A stretch of DNA of 64,000 nt from Bradyrhizobium murdochi. Lineage in GTDB: Bacteria; Pseudomonadota; Alphaproteobacteria; Rhizobiales; Xanthobacteraceae. This document shows, piece after piece, positions 9,051 through 17,901 of this stretch (its first letter is position 1; the number at the start of each line of letters is the position of its first letter). Below the pieces are notes generated by a model, which saw nothing but the letters and a program-made list of their open reading frames with translations, searched no databases and was not told the DNA's origin. Both the position numbers and the translations under genes were made by a program. The stretch covers positions 186,001-250,000 of the forward strand of contig NZ_AXAU01000005.1 in the NCBI RefSeq assembly GCF_000472965.1, given 5' to 3'.

Positions 9051-9815
9051 ATGCGAGGCAATCCCGATATCCGCAACCTGGTCGCGGCCTCTCTGCTGTG
9101 CATGGCGTTTGCGCATGATGCGTCGGCGACCGGGACCGAGCTGGCAAAGGATTTGCGGATCGATCCTGCGTCCTGTCTTGGCGCTGGCCTTGCGCATGAT
9201 CACGACAGGACGGTGCATCTCTGCAGTGCGCTGATCGACAACGCAAAGACCGAAAAGGCCGACCGCATCAAGGCGCTGATTGCGCGTGCGACCGCCTATG
9301 AGCGCAAGGACATGATCGACCGTGCCATCGCCGATTATGATGGCGTGTTGCGGCTCGATTCTTCGCATGCCGATGTTCACAACGCGCGCGGCGAACTCTG
9401 GCGCAAGAAAGGTGATCTGCCCAAGGCGGTGGCCGATTTTGCCGCGGCAATCAAGCTGAACCCGGATCACGTCGTCGCAAGAGCCAACCACCGGGCGCTG
9501 GCGCAGGTGGCGGAGCGGCAGGGCGCGCTGAAGGCGGTCGCCGGCAAACCGAGCTTCAACTGTGCCACTGCCCGTCGGAAGGTGGAAAAGGCGATCTGCG
9601 ACAATCCAGAACTCGCCGATCTCGATCGCGAGGTTCAAGCGGCCTATGTCAGGGCGGCCGCTGGAAAGATGACCCCACAGCAGGCACGCACGCTGCGGCG
9701 AGAACAGCAGGAGTATATCTCCCGGCGCAATGCGGAATACGGCCGGCCCGACTACGATCTGAAAAAGGCCATGCGCGACCGCCTGCAAAAGATTAATGGA
9801 ATCGTCGGCTACTAG
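9051..9815 (+). CDS. Exported TPR protein with a C-terminal LprI-like segment
   Basis: 254 residues from ATG 9051; an in-frame GTG at 9030 would add seven residues. The N-terminus (LVAASLLCMAFAHDASA) looks like a signal peptide. Residues about 65-140 form two tetratricopeptide repeats (ALIARATAYERKDMIDRAIADY and AEVHNARGEL-type units ending AIKLNPDH). The last 90 residues contain FNCATARRKVEKAICDNPELADLDREV, which resembles the start of the lysozyme-inhibitor LprI family. It is therefore probably a periplasmic protein-interaction module. It stands alone, with no obvious partner. Confidence 0.75.
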   Translation: MRGNPDIRNLVAASLLCMAFAHDASATGTELAKDLRIDPASCLGAGLAHDHDRTVHLCSALIDNAKTEKADRIKALIARATAYERKDMIDRAIADYDGVLRLDSSHADVHNARGELWRKKGDLPKAVADFAAAIKLNPDHVVARANHRALAQVAERQGALKAVAGKPSFNCATARRKVEKAICDNPELADLDREVQAAYVRAAAGKMTPQQARTLRREQQEYISRRNAEYGRPDYDLKKAMRDRLQKINGIVGY

Positions 9816-9979
9816 GTCGTTTGGCGGTCGAGCTATTCTTGGCTTGATCTGACGCGGCTTCCCGTGACAATGCGTTCAAGAAAACTGGCCTGCATTAGAT
9901 CCCGGTCAGGGCAGGGCGCCTCGCGCCCGCCCATGTCTGGGGCCTGCGGAGCCAAGAATGCTTCGACCGGGAGTGCGCC

Positions 9980-11890
9980 ATGAACACCCAGGACAACAGC
10001 CGTTACCACGAGGTCCATGCCCGCTCGTTGGCGGACCCGGAGGCATTTTGGGCCGAGGCCGCGCGCGAGATCGACTGGATCGAGCCGGCCAAGAAAATCT
10101 TCGACCCCTCGATGGGCGCGTATGGTAGCTGGTTCGCCGGAGGCGTGGTCAACACCTGCTACAACGCGCTCGACCGCCATGTCGCGGGCGGACGCGCCGA
10201 CCAGGTCGCGCTGATCCACGATTCGCCGCTCACCAACACCATTTCGAAATTCACCTATGCCGAGATGCTGAAGGAGGTGCAGACGCTCGCCGCGGTGATG
10301 GCCGATTTCGGTGTCGCCAAGGGCGACCGCGTGATCATCTATATGCCGCTGGTTCCGGAAGCGGTGTTTGCGATGCTGGCCTGCGCGCGGATCGGCGCGG
10401 TGCACAGTGTAGTGTTCGGCGGCTTTGCCGCCAAAGAGCTCGCAACGCGAATCGATGACGCCAAGCCGAAACTGATCTTTTCGGCGAGCTGCGGGATCGA
10501 GCCCGGCCGCATCGTGCAATACAAGCCGCTGCTCGACGAGGCGATCAAACTCTCCAGTGTCAAACCGCAGGCCTGCGTCATCCTGCAGCGGCCGCAGCAT
10601 CTTTGCGAACTCACGGCCGGCCGCGATCACGACTGGGCGGCGCTCCGCCGCGCGGCGCTCGACGCCGGCAAGGCCGCGCCGTGCACGCCGGTGCTCGCGA
10701 CCGATCCGCTGTATATTCTCTACACGTCAGGCACCACGGGAATTCCGAAGGGCGTCGTGCGCGACAATGGCGGGCATCTGGTCGCGCTGAAATGGTCGAT
10801 GTTCAATCTCTACGGCGTCAAGCCGGGCGAGGTCTGGTGGTGCGGCTCCGACATCGGCTGGGTCGTCGGCCACAGCTACATCGTCTACGGCCCGCTGATC
10901 CATGGCGCCACCTCGATCATGTACGAGGGCAAGCCAATCGGCACGCCCGACGCCGGCGCGTTCTGGCGCGTCATTTCCGAGCACAAGGCGGTCGCCCTAT
11001 TCACCGCGCCGACCGCGTTCCGCGCCATCCGCAAGGAAGACCCGGACGGCGCCTTCATCCGCAAATACGATCTGTCGAAATTCCGCACGCTGTTTCTGGC
11101 CGGCGAGCGCGCCGATCCGCCGACGGTGGAATGGGCGGAAGCGCAGTTGAAGGTGCCGGTCATCGATCATTGGTGGCAGACCGAGACCGGCTGGTGCATC
11201 GCCGGCAATCCGGTGGGCCTTGGCATGTTGCCGGTCAAGCACGGCTCGCCGACCGTGCCGATGCCGGGCTATCAGGTCGACGTGGTCGACGAGGCCTCCA
11301 AGCCGGTCGCTGCGGGTACCATGGGTTCGATCGTGATCAAGCTGCCGATGCCGCCCGGCTGCCTGCCGACGCTGTGGCAGCAGGACGAGCGCTTCAGGGA
11401 AGCCTACCTCACCGAATTCCCCGGCTACTACAAGACCTCGGATGCCGGCTACAAGGACGAGGACGGCTATGTGTGGGTGATGGGTCGTACCGACGACATC
11501 ATCAATGTCGCTGGCCACCGCCTTTCCACCGGCGGTATGGAGGAAATTCTGGCCTCTCACGATGATGTCGCCGAATGCGCCGTGCTCGGCATCAAGGACG
11601 CGATCAAGGGCGAGGTACCTTGCGGCTTCCTGGTGCTGAAGGCCGGCGTGACGCGAGCTCCGGCCGAGATCGAAAAGGAGATCGTGGCGCTGGTGCGCGA
11701 AAAACTTGGTCCCGTCGCAGCCTTCAAGCTGGCGATCACGGTGGGGCGCCTGCCGAAGACGCGCTCGGGAAAAATCCTGCGCGGCACCATCAAGAAGATC
11801 GCCGACGGCGAAAGCTGGACCATGCCGGCCACCATCGAGGACCCCAAAGTGCTCGACGAAATCGGCGACGCGCTGAAGGGCAGGGTGTGA
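9980..11890 (+). CDS. prpE: Propionyl-CoA synthetase (propionate-CoA ligase)
   Basis: 636 residues, the normal length for PrpE/acetyl-CoA synthetase enzymes. The AMP-binding signature ILYTSGTTGIPKGVV is near residue 250, the A5-type motif HWWQTETGW near residue 396, and the C-terminal catalytic lysine region LPKTRSGKILRGTIKKIADG near residue 595. The N-terminus (YHEVHARSLADPEAFWAEAA) is the ACAS_N domain seen in PrpE proteins. It activates propionate to propionyl-CoA through an acyl-adenylate in the cytoplasm. It is not next to prpBCD here, so it may serve the methylmalonyl-CoA route or scavenging of short acids (inference). It is followed by a palindromic repeat rather than a second gene. 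Confidence 0.93.
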   Translation: MNTQDNSRYHEVHARSLADPEAFWAEAAREIDWIEPAKKIFDPSMGAYGSWFAGGVVNTCYNALDRHVAGGRADQVALIHDSPLTNTISKFTYAEMLKEVQTLAAVMADFGVAKGDRVIIYMPLVPEAVFAMLACARIGAVHSVVFGGFAAKELATRIDDAKPKLIFSASCGIEPGRIVQYKPLLDEAIKLSSVKPQACVILQRPQHLCELTAGRDHDWAALRRAALDAGKAAPCTPVLATDPLYILYTSGTTGIPKGVVRDNGGHLVALKWSMFNLYGVKPGEVWWCGSDIGWVVGHSYIVYGPLIHGATSIMYEGKPIGTPDAGAFWRVISEHKAVALFTAPTAFRAIRKEDPDGAFIRKYDLSKFRTLFLAGERADPPTVEWAEAQLKVPVIDHWWQTETGWCIAGNPVGLGMLPVKHGSPTVPMPGYQVDVVDEASKPVAAGTMGSIVIKLPMPPGCLPTLWQQDERFREAYLTEFPGYYKTSDAGYKDEDGYVWVMGRTDDIINVAGHRLSTGGMEEILASHDDVAECAVLGIKDAIKGEVPCGFLVLKAGVTRAPAEIEKEIVALVREKLGPVAAFKLAITVGRLPKTRSGKILRGTIKKIADGESWTMPATIEDPKVLDEIGDALKGRV

Positions 11891-11899
11891 GTGAACTCA

Positions 11900-11983
11900 C
11901 CGTCGTTCCGGGGCGATGCGAAGCATCGAACCCGGAACCTCGAGATTCCGGGTCTGGTCCTTCGGACCATCCCGGAATGACGG
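11900..11983. repeat. Palindromic intergenic repeat with nested hairpins
   Basis: The outer arms CCGTCGTTCCGG (11900-11911) and CCGGAATGACGG (11972-11983) are nearly complementary. Between them lie three smaller hairpins: GATGCGAAGCATC, CCGGAACCTCGAGATTCCGG and TGGTCCTTCGGACCA. This cruciform-like design is characteristic of dispersed REP-type elements that I recognise from Bradyrhizobium intergenic regions. It sits 10 bases after the prpE stop and could act as a transcript 3' end or as an mRNA stabiliser. Confidence 0.7.
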
Positions 11984-12112
11984 TTCCTCGGGCTTGACCC
12001 GGGCATCCATCATCGTCAAAGCAGGCTGCCATTATTTCGATGGATTGCCGGCTCATCCCGATCAAATCGGGGACGCGTGCCCGGCAATGATGAAACCTGG
12101 AAGGGACAGAGC

Positions 12113-12373
12113 ATGCGACGTAACCTGCCACTCGCATTCCTCCTCATCGCACCACTGCTCGCGGGCTGCCTCGAACGCGGCCAGCCGACCATGGTCGACA
12201 CCAGCGCCGATGATGACGCGTTCTGTCGCTCCAACAATGTCGCGCCGGGCTCGAACGACTACGTCATCTGCCGCAAGAACCGCGACGTCCAGCGCGCCAA
12301 TGCCAACGCGCGTACCGACCGCGCCCAGCGCAATCTCGCCGAGCAGATGCTGAACAATCCGACGAGGCCGTGA
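12113..12373 (+). CDS. Small lipoprotein
   Basis: 86 residues. The N-terminus ends in a lipobox, LLAGC, after a hydrophobic stretch (LPLAFLLIAPLLAG), so Cys18 is the expected lipid-modified residue. The rest is polar and Asn/Arg-rich, with two further cysteines (FCRSNN, VICRKN). The start at ATG 12113 is preceded by AAGGGACAGA. The function is not recognised. The gene is 13 bases upstream of the DUF6494 gene and probably cotranscribed with it. Confidence 0.78.
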   Translation: MRRNLPLAFLLIAPLLAGCLERGQPTMVDTSADDDAFCRSNNVAPGSNDYVICRKNRDVQRANANARTDRAQRNLAEQMLNNPTRP

Positions 12374-12375
12374 TC

Positions 12376-12381
12376 AGGAGG
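12376..12381 (+). promoter_or_regulatory. Strong Shine-Dalgarno of the DUF6494 gene
   Basis: AGGAGG, a perfect match to the anti-SD core, lies 5 bases before the ATG at 12387. It fixes the start of this short gene, whose length alone would not be convincing. Confidence 0.8.
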
Positions 12382-12386
12382 TCCGT

Positions 12387-12593
12387 ATGAACGAAGATGT
12401 CTTCAACGTCAGCCTGCGCAAATTTCTCAAGCAAGTCGGCGTCACCTCGCAGCGTGAGGTCGAAAAGGCCGTGCGCGATGCCATCGAGTCGGGAAAGCTG
12501 AAGGGCCATGAAAAGCTGCCGGCAAAGATGGTTCTCACGATCAGCGGCATCGGCCTGTCGCATGAGATTGACGACGAGATCGAGCTGGGCTGA
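12387..12593 (+). CDS. DUF6494 family small protein
   Basis: 68 residues, soluble and acidic. The sequence (opening MNEDVFNVSLRKFLKQVGVT, then SQREVEKAVRDAIESGKLKG) matches the DUF6494 pattern I recall from Alpha- and Betaproteobacteria; no function is established. The charged helical stretch at residues 20-45 suggests a compact helical fold. The start is fixed by the AGGAGG ribosome-binding site. It probably shares a transcript with the upstream lipoprotein. Confidence 0.82.
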   Translation: MNEDVFNVSLRKFLKQVGVTSQREVEKAVRDAIESGKLKGHEKLPAKMVLTISGIGLSHEIDDEIELG

Positions 12594-12733
12594 GCGGTTT
12601 CTTCGGGACCTTGCCATTGCAGGCGAAGCCCCTGTTGGGGCAGCGCACGGCCGTTGCGCAAGAAAGATACCTTGCAGTAACGGCCTGTCCTGCCACCGCC
12701 GCGCACGTTTCGAATCGGTGCTATAAGAGCGGT

Positions 12734-12994
12734 ATGGAACAACTTGCAATCAAACTGCTGGGGTTTGCCGCCGCAACCTGCACGACCCTCGCTTATGCCC
12801 CGCAGTTCATCAAGGTCTGGAGAACCCGCTCCACGGAGGACATTTCACTGGGCATGTTCCTCGTCATGCTGCTCGGGCTCGTGCTTTGGCTGCTGTACGG
12901 CCTGTTTTCCGGTGATGTCCCGCTCATCATCGCCAATGCGATCACGATCGTCCTGGCCGGCGGAATCCTGTTCATGAAGCTGAAATACGGCTGA
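12734..12994 (+). CDS. SemiSWEET-family sugar transporter subunit
   Basis: 86 residues with three hydrophobic helices, the size of a bacterial SemiSWEET protomer (one triple-helix bundle; two make a transporter). The first helix is followed by YAPQFIKVWRTRSTEDIS, the PQ-loop motif in which the proline permits hinge movement. SemiSWEETs facilitate sugar diffusion across the inner membrane; the substrate here is unknown. The start at ATG 12734 is chosen because the conserved fold begins at once; the frame is open further upstream but without conserved character. Confidence 0.87.
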   Translation: MEQLAIKLLGFAAATCTTLAYAPQFIKVWRTRSTEDISLGMFLVMLLGLVLWLLYGLFSGDVPLIIANAITIVLAGGILFMKLKYG

Positions 12995-13002
12995 CCCCCA
13001 AA

Positions 13003-13033
13003 CAAAAAACGCGGCAGGTTGCCCCGCCGCGTT
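13003..13033 (-). terminator. Rho-independent terminator of trcR
   Basis: On the minus strand AACGCGGC pairs with GCCGCGTT around a short G/C loop, followed by a TTTTTTGTTTG tract. It lies 26 bases past the trcR stop. There is no T tract on the plus strand, so it serves trcR, though the hairpin may also slow transcripts from the convergent SemiSWEET gene. Confidence 0.82.
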
Positions 13034-13058
13034 CGACATCAGCCGTAGCCGATAACTT

Positions 13059-13754
13059 CTACTCTTCCTCGTCCTGCCTCTTGCCGCCGATATTTTTCAG
13101 CTTGGCGAACACGGCATCGACGTTGAGGTCGTCCTCCGACTTCTCGCTCGGCTCGAATTCCGGCTCCTTCTTCGTGGTCTCGGAGGCCGGCAGCAGGGTG
13201 GCGCCGCCGTAGGCTGCGGGCACCGGCTTCTCCTTCGCCGCGCGTTGCACCTCGAAATCGAGCTCGATCTGCGAGCACAGGCCGAGCGTCACCGGATCCA
13301 TCGGGGTCAGCGTCGAGGCGTTCCAGTGGGTGCGGTCGCGGACTGAGGCGATGGTGGTCTTGGTGGTGCCGACCAGACGCATGATCTGCGCGTCCTTCAG
13401 TTCGGGATGGTTGCGGACCAGCCACAGGATCGCGCTCGGCCGCTCGTGGCGGCGCGACACAGGGGTATAGCGCGGGCCTTTCTTCTTGGCGGCCGGCGGC
13501 AGCACCACCTTGCTCTCGCCGAGCTTGAGGCGGTAGTTCGGGTCCTTTTCGCCCTTTTCGATCTCGTCGCGGGTCAATTGGCCGGTCGAAATCGGGTCCA
13601 TGCCCTTGATGCCCTGGGCCGCATCGCCGTCGGCGATGGCGCGGACCTCAAGGGGGTGCATTTTGGTGAAATCGGCCACCTGGTCGAAGGTCAAAGCGGT
13701 ATTATCAACCAGCCACACGGCCGTCGCCTTGGGCATCAGCGGTGCATTGCTCAT
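13059..13754 (-). CDS. trcR: Cell-cycle transcriptional regulator TrcR (DUF1013)
   Basis: 231 residues. The protein matches the DUF1013 family across residues 5-160 (opening MPKATAVWLVDNTALTFDQV; central block RHERPSAILWLVRNHPELKD followed by AQIMRLVGTTKTTIASVRDR). The AQIMRLVGTTKTTIASVR block looks like a helix-turn-helix. The C-terminal 60 residues are acidic and low-complexity (Glu/Lys-rich). The family is confined to Alphaproteobacteria and is annotated as TrcR, an RNA-polymerase-associated cell-cycle regulator; this role is taken from the family, not seen here. It is divergent from ispH with 219 bases between. Confidence 0.88.
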   Translation of the reverse strand: MSNAPLMPKATAVWLVDNTALTFDQVADFTKMHPLEVRAIADGDAAQGIKGMDPISTGQLTRDEIEKGEKDPNYRLKLGESKVVLPPAAKKKGPRYTPVSRRHERPSAILWLVRNHPELKDAQIMRLVGTTKTTIASVRDRTHWNASTLTPMDPVTLGLCSQIELDFEVQRAAKEKPVPAAYGGATLLPASETTKKEPEFEPSEKSEDDLNVDAVFAKLKNIGGKRQDEEE

Positions 13755-13973
13755 GGCAAATCTCCTTTATGCCTCGCCCACCTCTTTCGGAGGCGAAGCC
13801 TGTGGTCATCGGTGATGACGGGAATTCAACGCCTATATAGGCCTTCCGGCCCCACTGGCGCAATGGTCTGCTAAAGTGCCTTGACACAGGCCGAAAGCAG
13901 TCCCAAGTCCTTATCCGAATTGGCCGTTCCCTGCCCGCCGGCAAGGGGTGATTCGGTCCCGAGATAGCGCCCC

Positions 13974-14942
13974 ATGCCAGCCAAACCAGACCTCAGAATC
14001 GTGCTTTGTTCTCCCCGCGGCTTCTGCGCCGGGGTGGTGCGGGCCATCGATACCGTAGAGCGGGCGCTCGCCATTTATGGCGCCCCCGTCTATGTCCGGC
14101 ACGAGATCGTGCATAACCGCTACGTGGTCGACAGCCTGAAGACCAAGGGCGCGATTTTCGTCGAGGAACTCGCCGAAATCCCCGACAATACCAATGCGCC
14201 GGTGGTGTTTTCGGCCCACGGGGTTCCCAAATCGGTTCCGGCGGACGCCCGCGCCCGCAATTTCTTCTCGCTGGACGCGACCTGCCCGCTGGTCACCAAG
14301 GTGCATCGCGAGGCAGCGATCCACTTCAAGCGCGGCCGTGAAATCCTGCTGATCGGGCATTCGCATCACCCCGAGGTGGTCGGCACGCTCGGCCAGTTGC
14401 CAACGGGCGCGGTGACGCTGATCGAGACCGCTGAGGATGCCAAGACGTTCGCGCCGAAGGATCCCAACAACCTCGCTTTCGTGACCCAGACGACGTTGTC
14501 GATCGACGACACCGCCGAGATCGTAGCTCTGCTCAAGGAGCGCTTCCCGAACATCAACGGCCCGCACAAGGAAGACATCTGCTACGCCACCACCAACCGC
14601 CAGCTCGCGGTGAAGAAGGTGGCGCCGGTGGTCGATGCCCTGATCGTGGTCGGTGCGCCGAACTCGTCGAACTCGCAGCGCCTGCGCGAGGTCGCCGAGC
14701 GCGAGGGCTGCCCGGTCTCGGTGCTGGCGCAGCGCGCCTCAGATCTGGACTGGTCTCGCTTCGAGGGCATCAAGAGCCTCGGCATCACGGCAGGCGCGTC
14801 CGCGCCGGAAGTAATCGTCGAGGAAATCATGGGCGCCTTCGCCGAGCGCTTCGAATTGCATGTGGAGACGGTGTCGGCCGCGGAGGAGAATGAATTCTTC
14901 CCGCTGCCGCGTTCGCTGCGGCCTGAAGCTGCCGCCGAGTAG
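13974..14942 (+). CDS. ispH: 4-hydroxy-3-methylbut-2-enyl diphosphate reductase
   Basis: 322 residues. This enzyme performs the last step of the MEP isoprenoid pathway, reducing HMBPP to IPP and DMAPP with a 4Fe-4S cluster. The three cluster-binding cysteines are seen in order: C18 (SPRGFCAGV), C104 ([11 protein letters not shown]) and C203 ([10 protein letters not shown]). Substrate residues of the family are visible in [11 protein letters not shown] (about 128) and in [14 protein letters not shown] near the end. It is the first gene of an operon: thrB begins 5 bases after its stop. A TTGACA hexamer at 13881-13886 is a possible -35 element, but the -10 is weak. Confidence 0.96.
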   Translation: MPAKPDLRIVLCSPRGFCAGVVRAIDTVERALAIYGAPVYVRHEIVHNRYVVDSLKTKGAIFVEELAEIPDNTNAPVVFSAHGVPKSVPADARARNFFSLDATCPLVTKVHREAAIHFKRGREILLIGHSHHPEVVGTLGQLPTGAVTLIETAEDAKTFAPKDPNNLAFVTQTTLSIDDTAEIVALLKERFPNINGPHKEDICYATTNRQLAVKKVAPVVDALIVVGAPNSSNSQRLREVAEREGCPVSVLAQRASDLDWSRFEGIKSLGITAGASAPEVIVEEIMGAFAERFELHVETVSAAEENEFFPLPRSLRPEAAAE

Positions 14943-14947
14943 TCGCG

Positions 14948-15928
14948 ATGGCGGTTTATACCGACGTCGCCGCCGAAGACCTCGCGGATTTCCTCAAGGG
15001 CTACGAAATCGGCGAATTGCTCTCCTACAAGGGCATCGCCGAAGGCGTCGAGAATTCCAATTTTCTGCTCCATACCAGCAAGGGCGCGTTCATCCTCACG
15101 CTCTATGAAAAGCGCGTGGCGGTGGACGATCTGCCGTACTTCCTGTCGCTGATGGCGCATCTGGCCGAGCGCGGCGTGCGTTGCCCGCAGCCCGCCCGCA
15201 ACCGCAAGGGCGAAGTCTACAGCGAACTGGCCGGGCGTCCCGCGGCGATCATCAACTTCCTCGAAGGCATGTGGCCGCGGCGGCCCAACGCCGCGCATTG
15301 CACCGGCGTCGGCGGGGCGCTCGCAAAGATGCATCTGGCGGGCCGCGACTTCCCGATGTTCCGCAAGAACCCGTTGTCGGTCGAGGGCTGGCGGCCGCTG
15401 TTCGATCTCGCTGCACCGCGCGCCGACAACGTCGCGCCTGGCTTGCAGGACTTCATCGCGCGTGAGCTCGATCACCTCGAGGCAAGCTGGCCGAAAGATC
15501 TGCCGCTCGGCGTCATCCACGCCGACCTGTTTCCCGACAATGTCTTCTTCCTCGGCGACAAATTGTCGGGCCTGATCGATTTCCCGTTTTCCTGCAACGA
15601 CATCCTGGCCTACGACGTCGCGATCTGCCTGAACGCGTGGTGTTTTGAGCCGGATCATTCGTTTAACGTCACCAAAGCGCGGGCGCTGCTCAACGCCTAT
15701 GGCCGCGAGCGGCAATTGTCTGATACCGAGCAGGAAGCGCTGCCGCTGCTCGCGCGCGGCTCGGCGCTGCGCTTCCTGCTGACGCGGCTGGTCGATTTTC
15801 TCAACGTGCCGCCGGGCGCGCTGGTAAAGCCGAAGGACCCGCTCGAATACGTCCGCAAGCTGCGCTTCCACCAGAGCGTTTCCAGCGTGCGCGATTACGG
15901 CCTGACCCACCCCGGATTTGCCGCTTGA
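14948..15928 (+). CDS. thrB: Homoserine kinase (ThrB, aminoglycoside-phosphotransferase fold)
   Basis: 326 residues. It phosphorylates homoserine in threonine biosynthesis. The protein belongs to the ThrB type found in Alpha- and Gammaproteobacteria, which has the APH/choline-kinase fold rather than the GHMP fold. The catalytic-loop motif is [15 protein letters not shown] (about residues 190-204), followed by the metal-binding [15 protein letters not shown]. The N-terminus includes the ATP-binding loop region [15 protein letters not shown]. The gene sits between ispH (5 bases upstream) and rnhA (4-base overlap), an order conserved in Rhizobiales. Confidence 0.95.
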   Translation: MAVYTDVAAEDLADFLKGYEIGELLSYKGIAEGVENSNFLLHTSKGAFILTLYEKRVAVDDLPYFLSLMAHLAERGVRCPQPARNRKGEVYSELAGRPAAIINFLEGMWPRRPNAAHCTGVGGALAKMHLAGRDFPMFRKNPLSVEGWRPLFDLAAPRADNVAPGLQDFIARELDHLEASWPKDLPLGVIHADLFPDNVFFLGDKLSGLIDFPFSCNDILAYDVAICLNAWCFEPDHSFNVTKARALLNAYGRERQLSDTEQEALPLLARGSALRFLLTRLVDFLNVPPGALVKPKDPLEYVRKLRFHQSVSSVRDYGLTHPGFAA

Positions 15929-16389
15929 GCGAATTGCCTCACGTGACGGTTTTCACCGATGGCGCCTGCTCGGGCAATCCCGGCCCCGGCGGTTGGGGCG
16001 CGATTCTGAGGTTCGGCGACAAGGAGAAAGAACTGAAGGGCGGCGAGCCGCACACCACCAACAACCGCATGGAGCTGATGGCGGCGATCTCGGCGCTGGA
16101 AGCACTGAAGAAGCCGTGCGTCGTCGATCTCACCACCGACAGCCAGTATGTCCGCCAGGGTATCAGCGGCTGGATCCATGGCTGGAAGCGGAACGGCTGG
16201 CGCACCGCAGACAAGAAGCCGGTCAAGAACGTCGATCTCTGGCAGCGCCTCGACGCCGCGCTGAAACCGCACCAGGTGCGCTGGCACTGGATCAGGGGCC
16301 ACGCCGGCCACGCCGAAAACGAGCGCGCCGATCAATTGGCGCGCGAGGGCGTGGCGATGGCGAGGTTGCAGGAAAGAGTGGGGAAGTAG
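15925..16389 (+). CDS. rnhA: Ribonuclease HI
   Basis: 154 residues. It degrades the RNA strand of RNA-DNA hybrids. The catalytic carboxylates are visible as D12 ([12 protein letters not shown]), E50 ([10 protein letters not shown]), D72 ([10 protein letters not shown]) and D136 (NERADQLA), with the flexible-loop histidine H126 in RGHAGHAEN. The basic handle region ([18 protein letters not shown]) is present, so this is the E. coli type. The start is TTG at 15925, overlapping the thrB stop (TTGA), which indicates translational coupling; there is no ATG before the first strand of the fold. Confidence 0.95.
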   Translation: MSELPHVTVFTDGACSGNPGPGGWGAILRFGDKEKELKGGEPHTTNNRMELMAAISALEALKKPCVVDLTTDSQYVRQGISGWIHGWKRNGWRTADKKPVKNVDLWQRLDAALKPHQVRWHWIRGHAGHAENERADQLAREGVAMARLQERVGK

Positions 16390-16396
16390 GGTGCCT

Positions 16397-16568
16397 CTTC
16401 CCCTCTCCCCTTGTGGGAGAGGGTGGATCAATCGCGCAAAGCGCGATTGAGACGGGTGAGGGGTTCTCTCCGCGGGTATGCGTCCCTAGTCTGAAACGTC
16501 TGCGTCCGCGGAGAGAACCCCTCATCCGGCGCTTCGCGCCACCTTCTCCCACAAGGGGAGAAGGGAAG
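16397..16568. repeat. Long imperfect palindromic repeat, 172 bases
   Basis: The arms at 16397-16426 and 16539-16568 are almost fully complementary (CTTCCCCTCTCCCCTTGTGG at the left outer edge). Further inside, GTGAGGGGTTCTCTCCGCGG pairs with CCGCGGAGAGAACCCCTCAT (16506-16525). A small hairpin TCAATCGCGC-AAA-GCGCGATTGA sits in the left half. The whole could fold as one very long hairpin. Elements of this design recur in Bradyrhizobium-type genomes, and a related shorter one is at 23436-23574. It separates rnhA from the convergent peroxiredoxin gene. Confidence 0.75.
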
Positions 16569-16734
16569 AAGCCGTGCCACATCCTCCCGTCATCGTCACC
16601 CTCGAAGGCGGGTGACCTAGTATTCCAGCGATGTTGAGAAAGGCCGAGAAGCCGCGGCGTACTGGATCGCCCGGTCAAGCCGGGCGACGACAGCGTTGTT
16701 GTGGGGACTTCATTGCGACACGACGCGCTTCGGA
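16569..16734. other. Remainder of the rnhA-peroxiredoxin intergenic region
   Basis: No gene, terminator or operator is evident between the end of the long palindrome and the stop of the peroxiredoxin gene. A short stretch (GGATCGCCCGGTCAAGCCGG, about 16662-16681) resembles other repeat debris common in Bradyrhizobium intergenic DNA. Confidence 0.4.
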
Positions 16735-17220
16735 TTAGAGCTGCCCCAGCAGCGTATCGCCGCCGGAAACTTCGACCTTGCCCGGCGCGGGCTCGAGGTT
16801 GAGCTTCTTCACCACGCCGTCTTCCACCAGCATCGAATAGCGCTTGGAGCGGATGCCGAGGCCATTGCCGGAGGCATCGAGCTCCATGCCGATCGCCTTG
16901 GTGAAGTCGGCATTGCCGTCGGCGAGGAATACGGCTTCGTCGCGCTGGTCAGTGTCGCGCTTCCACGCATTCATGACGAAGGCGTCGTTGACGGAGACGA
17001 TGGCGATCGTGTTCACGCCCTTGTCCTTGATGGCATAGGCGTTGAGGAAGATGCTCGGCAGGTGCATCTTGTGGCAGGTGCCGGTATAGGCGCCGGGCAC
17101 CGCAAACAGCGCCACCTTCTTGCCCTTGAAAATGTCGTCGGTGGTTTTGACCTGCGGGCCTTCCGCCGTCATCACGCGAAACTTGGCTTCCGGCAGCTTG
17201 TCGCCAACTTGGATCGTCAT
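16735..17220 (-). CDS. 1-Cys peroxiredoxin, Prx5-like
   Basis: 161 residues. The peroxidatic cysteine is Cys49 in VPGAYTGTCHKMHLP, the Prx5/AhpE-like active-site motif (PGxxTxxC). It is the only cysteine in the protein, so reduction must use an external thiol such as glutathione, as is known for bacterial Prx5 relatives. It reduces peroxides in the cytoplasm; there is no signal peptide. The full length matches the family. The gene is on the minus strand with the DUF924 gene about 108 bases upstream. Confidence 0.92.
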   Translation of the reverse strand: MTIQVGDKLPEAKFRVMTAEGPQVKTTDDIFKGKKVALFAVPGAYTGTCHKMHLPSIFLNAYAIKDKGVNTIAIVSVNDAFVMNAWKRDTDQRDEAVFLADGNADFTKAIGMELDASGNGLGIRSKRYSMLVEDGVVKKLNLEPAPGKVEVSGGDTLLGQL

Positions 17221-17328
17221 CGTCTATTCTCCCTCAATGAGCGGGTATTTCTTAGACCGGGCAGGTAGCCGGCACAATATTCGTCAGGCTCGAAACGGCA
17301 ACGGTTGAGACCGTTCACGCTTGCGTCA

Positions 17329-17880
17329 TCACGGCGAAAAGCCGCCTTCATCGAGGAATGTCTGCTCCTCCGGCGTAGTAGCGCGGCCCAGAAGGTGGTT
17401 GCGGTGGGGGAAGCGGCCGAAGCGCCGGATGATATCGGCGTGGTGCTCGGCCCATTTCAGGCTTTCGGTATGGCCGGCCGCGCGTGACAGTTCGATGCAG
17501 CGCAACTGGTCGCCCAGGTGCTCCGAATGCATGAAAGGCAGATAGAGGAATTCGCGCAAAGCGGGATCGATCCGCGCGTCGACGCCGCGATCGACGGCGC
17601 GGTGCGCCACCTCGCGCGCGAGGCGGTCGCTGGCGTAGGTTCTCGCGTCGCCGCGGAACATGTTGCGGGGAAACTGGTCGAGCACGATGACGAGCGCCAG
17701 CGCGCCGTCATCGCTCGTTTCCCACGACGATAGCTCGCCCGCCGCCGCTCTCTGCCAAAGGCTGAGAAAGCGCCGGCACACCTCCGCATCGAAAGCGTCG
17801 TCGCGCGTGTACCAGCGATCAGGGCCGGCGTCGCGCCAGAAGGCCAGAATGTCGGCTGGTGCGACGTTAGTCTCCGTCAT
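17329..17880 (-). CDS. DUF924 family protein
   Basis: 183 residues. Recognised by the DUF924 pattern: ILAFWRDAGPDRWYTRDDAFD at the start, ALVIVLDQFPRNMFRGDART in the middle, and LREFLYLPFMHSEHLGDQLR later. Members form all-helical folds resembling TPRs; the biochemical role is not established. Its start lies 21 bases downstream of the FadD stop on the same strand, so it is probably cotranscribed with the fatty-acyl-CoA ligase. Confidence 0.88.
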   Translation of the reverse strand: MTETNVAPADILAFWRDAGPDRWYTRDDAFDAEVCRRFLSLWQRAAAGELSSWETSDDGALALVIVLDQFPRNMFRGDARTYASDRLAREVAHRAVDRGVDARIDPALREFLYLPFMHSEHLGDQLRCIELSRAAGHTESLKWAEHHADIIRRFGRFPHRNHLLGRATTPEEQTFLDEGGFSP

Positions 17881-17901
17881 GTCAAGCGGTCCGCGTGCGC
17901 C

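Noticed and set aside
13881..13920. Sigma-70 promoter for ispH
   Set aside because: A TTGACA is present, but no acceptable -10 hexamer follows at 16-18 bases, so it is mentioned only as a possible -35.
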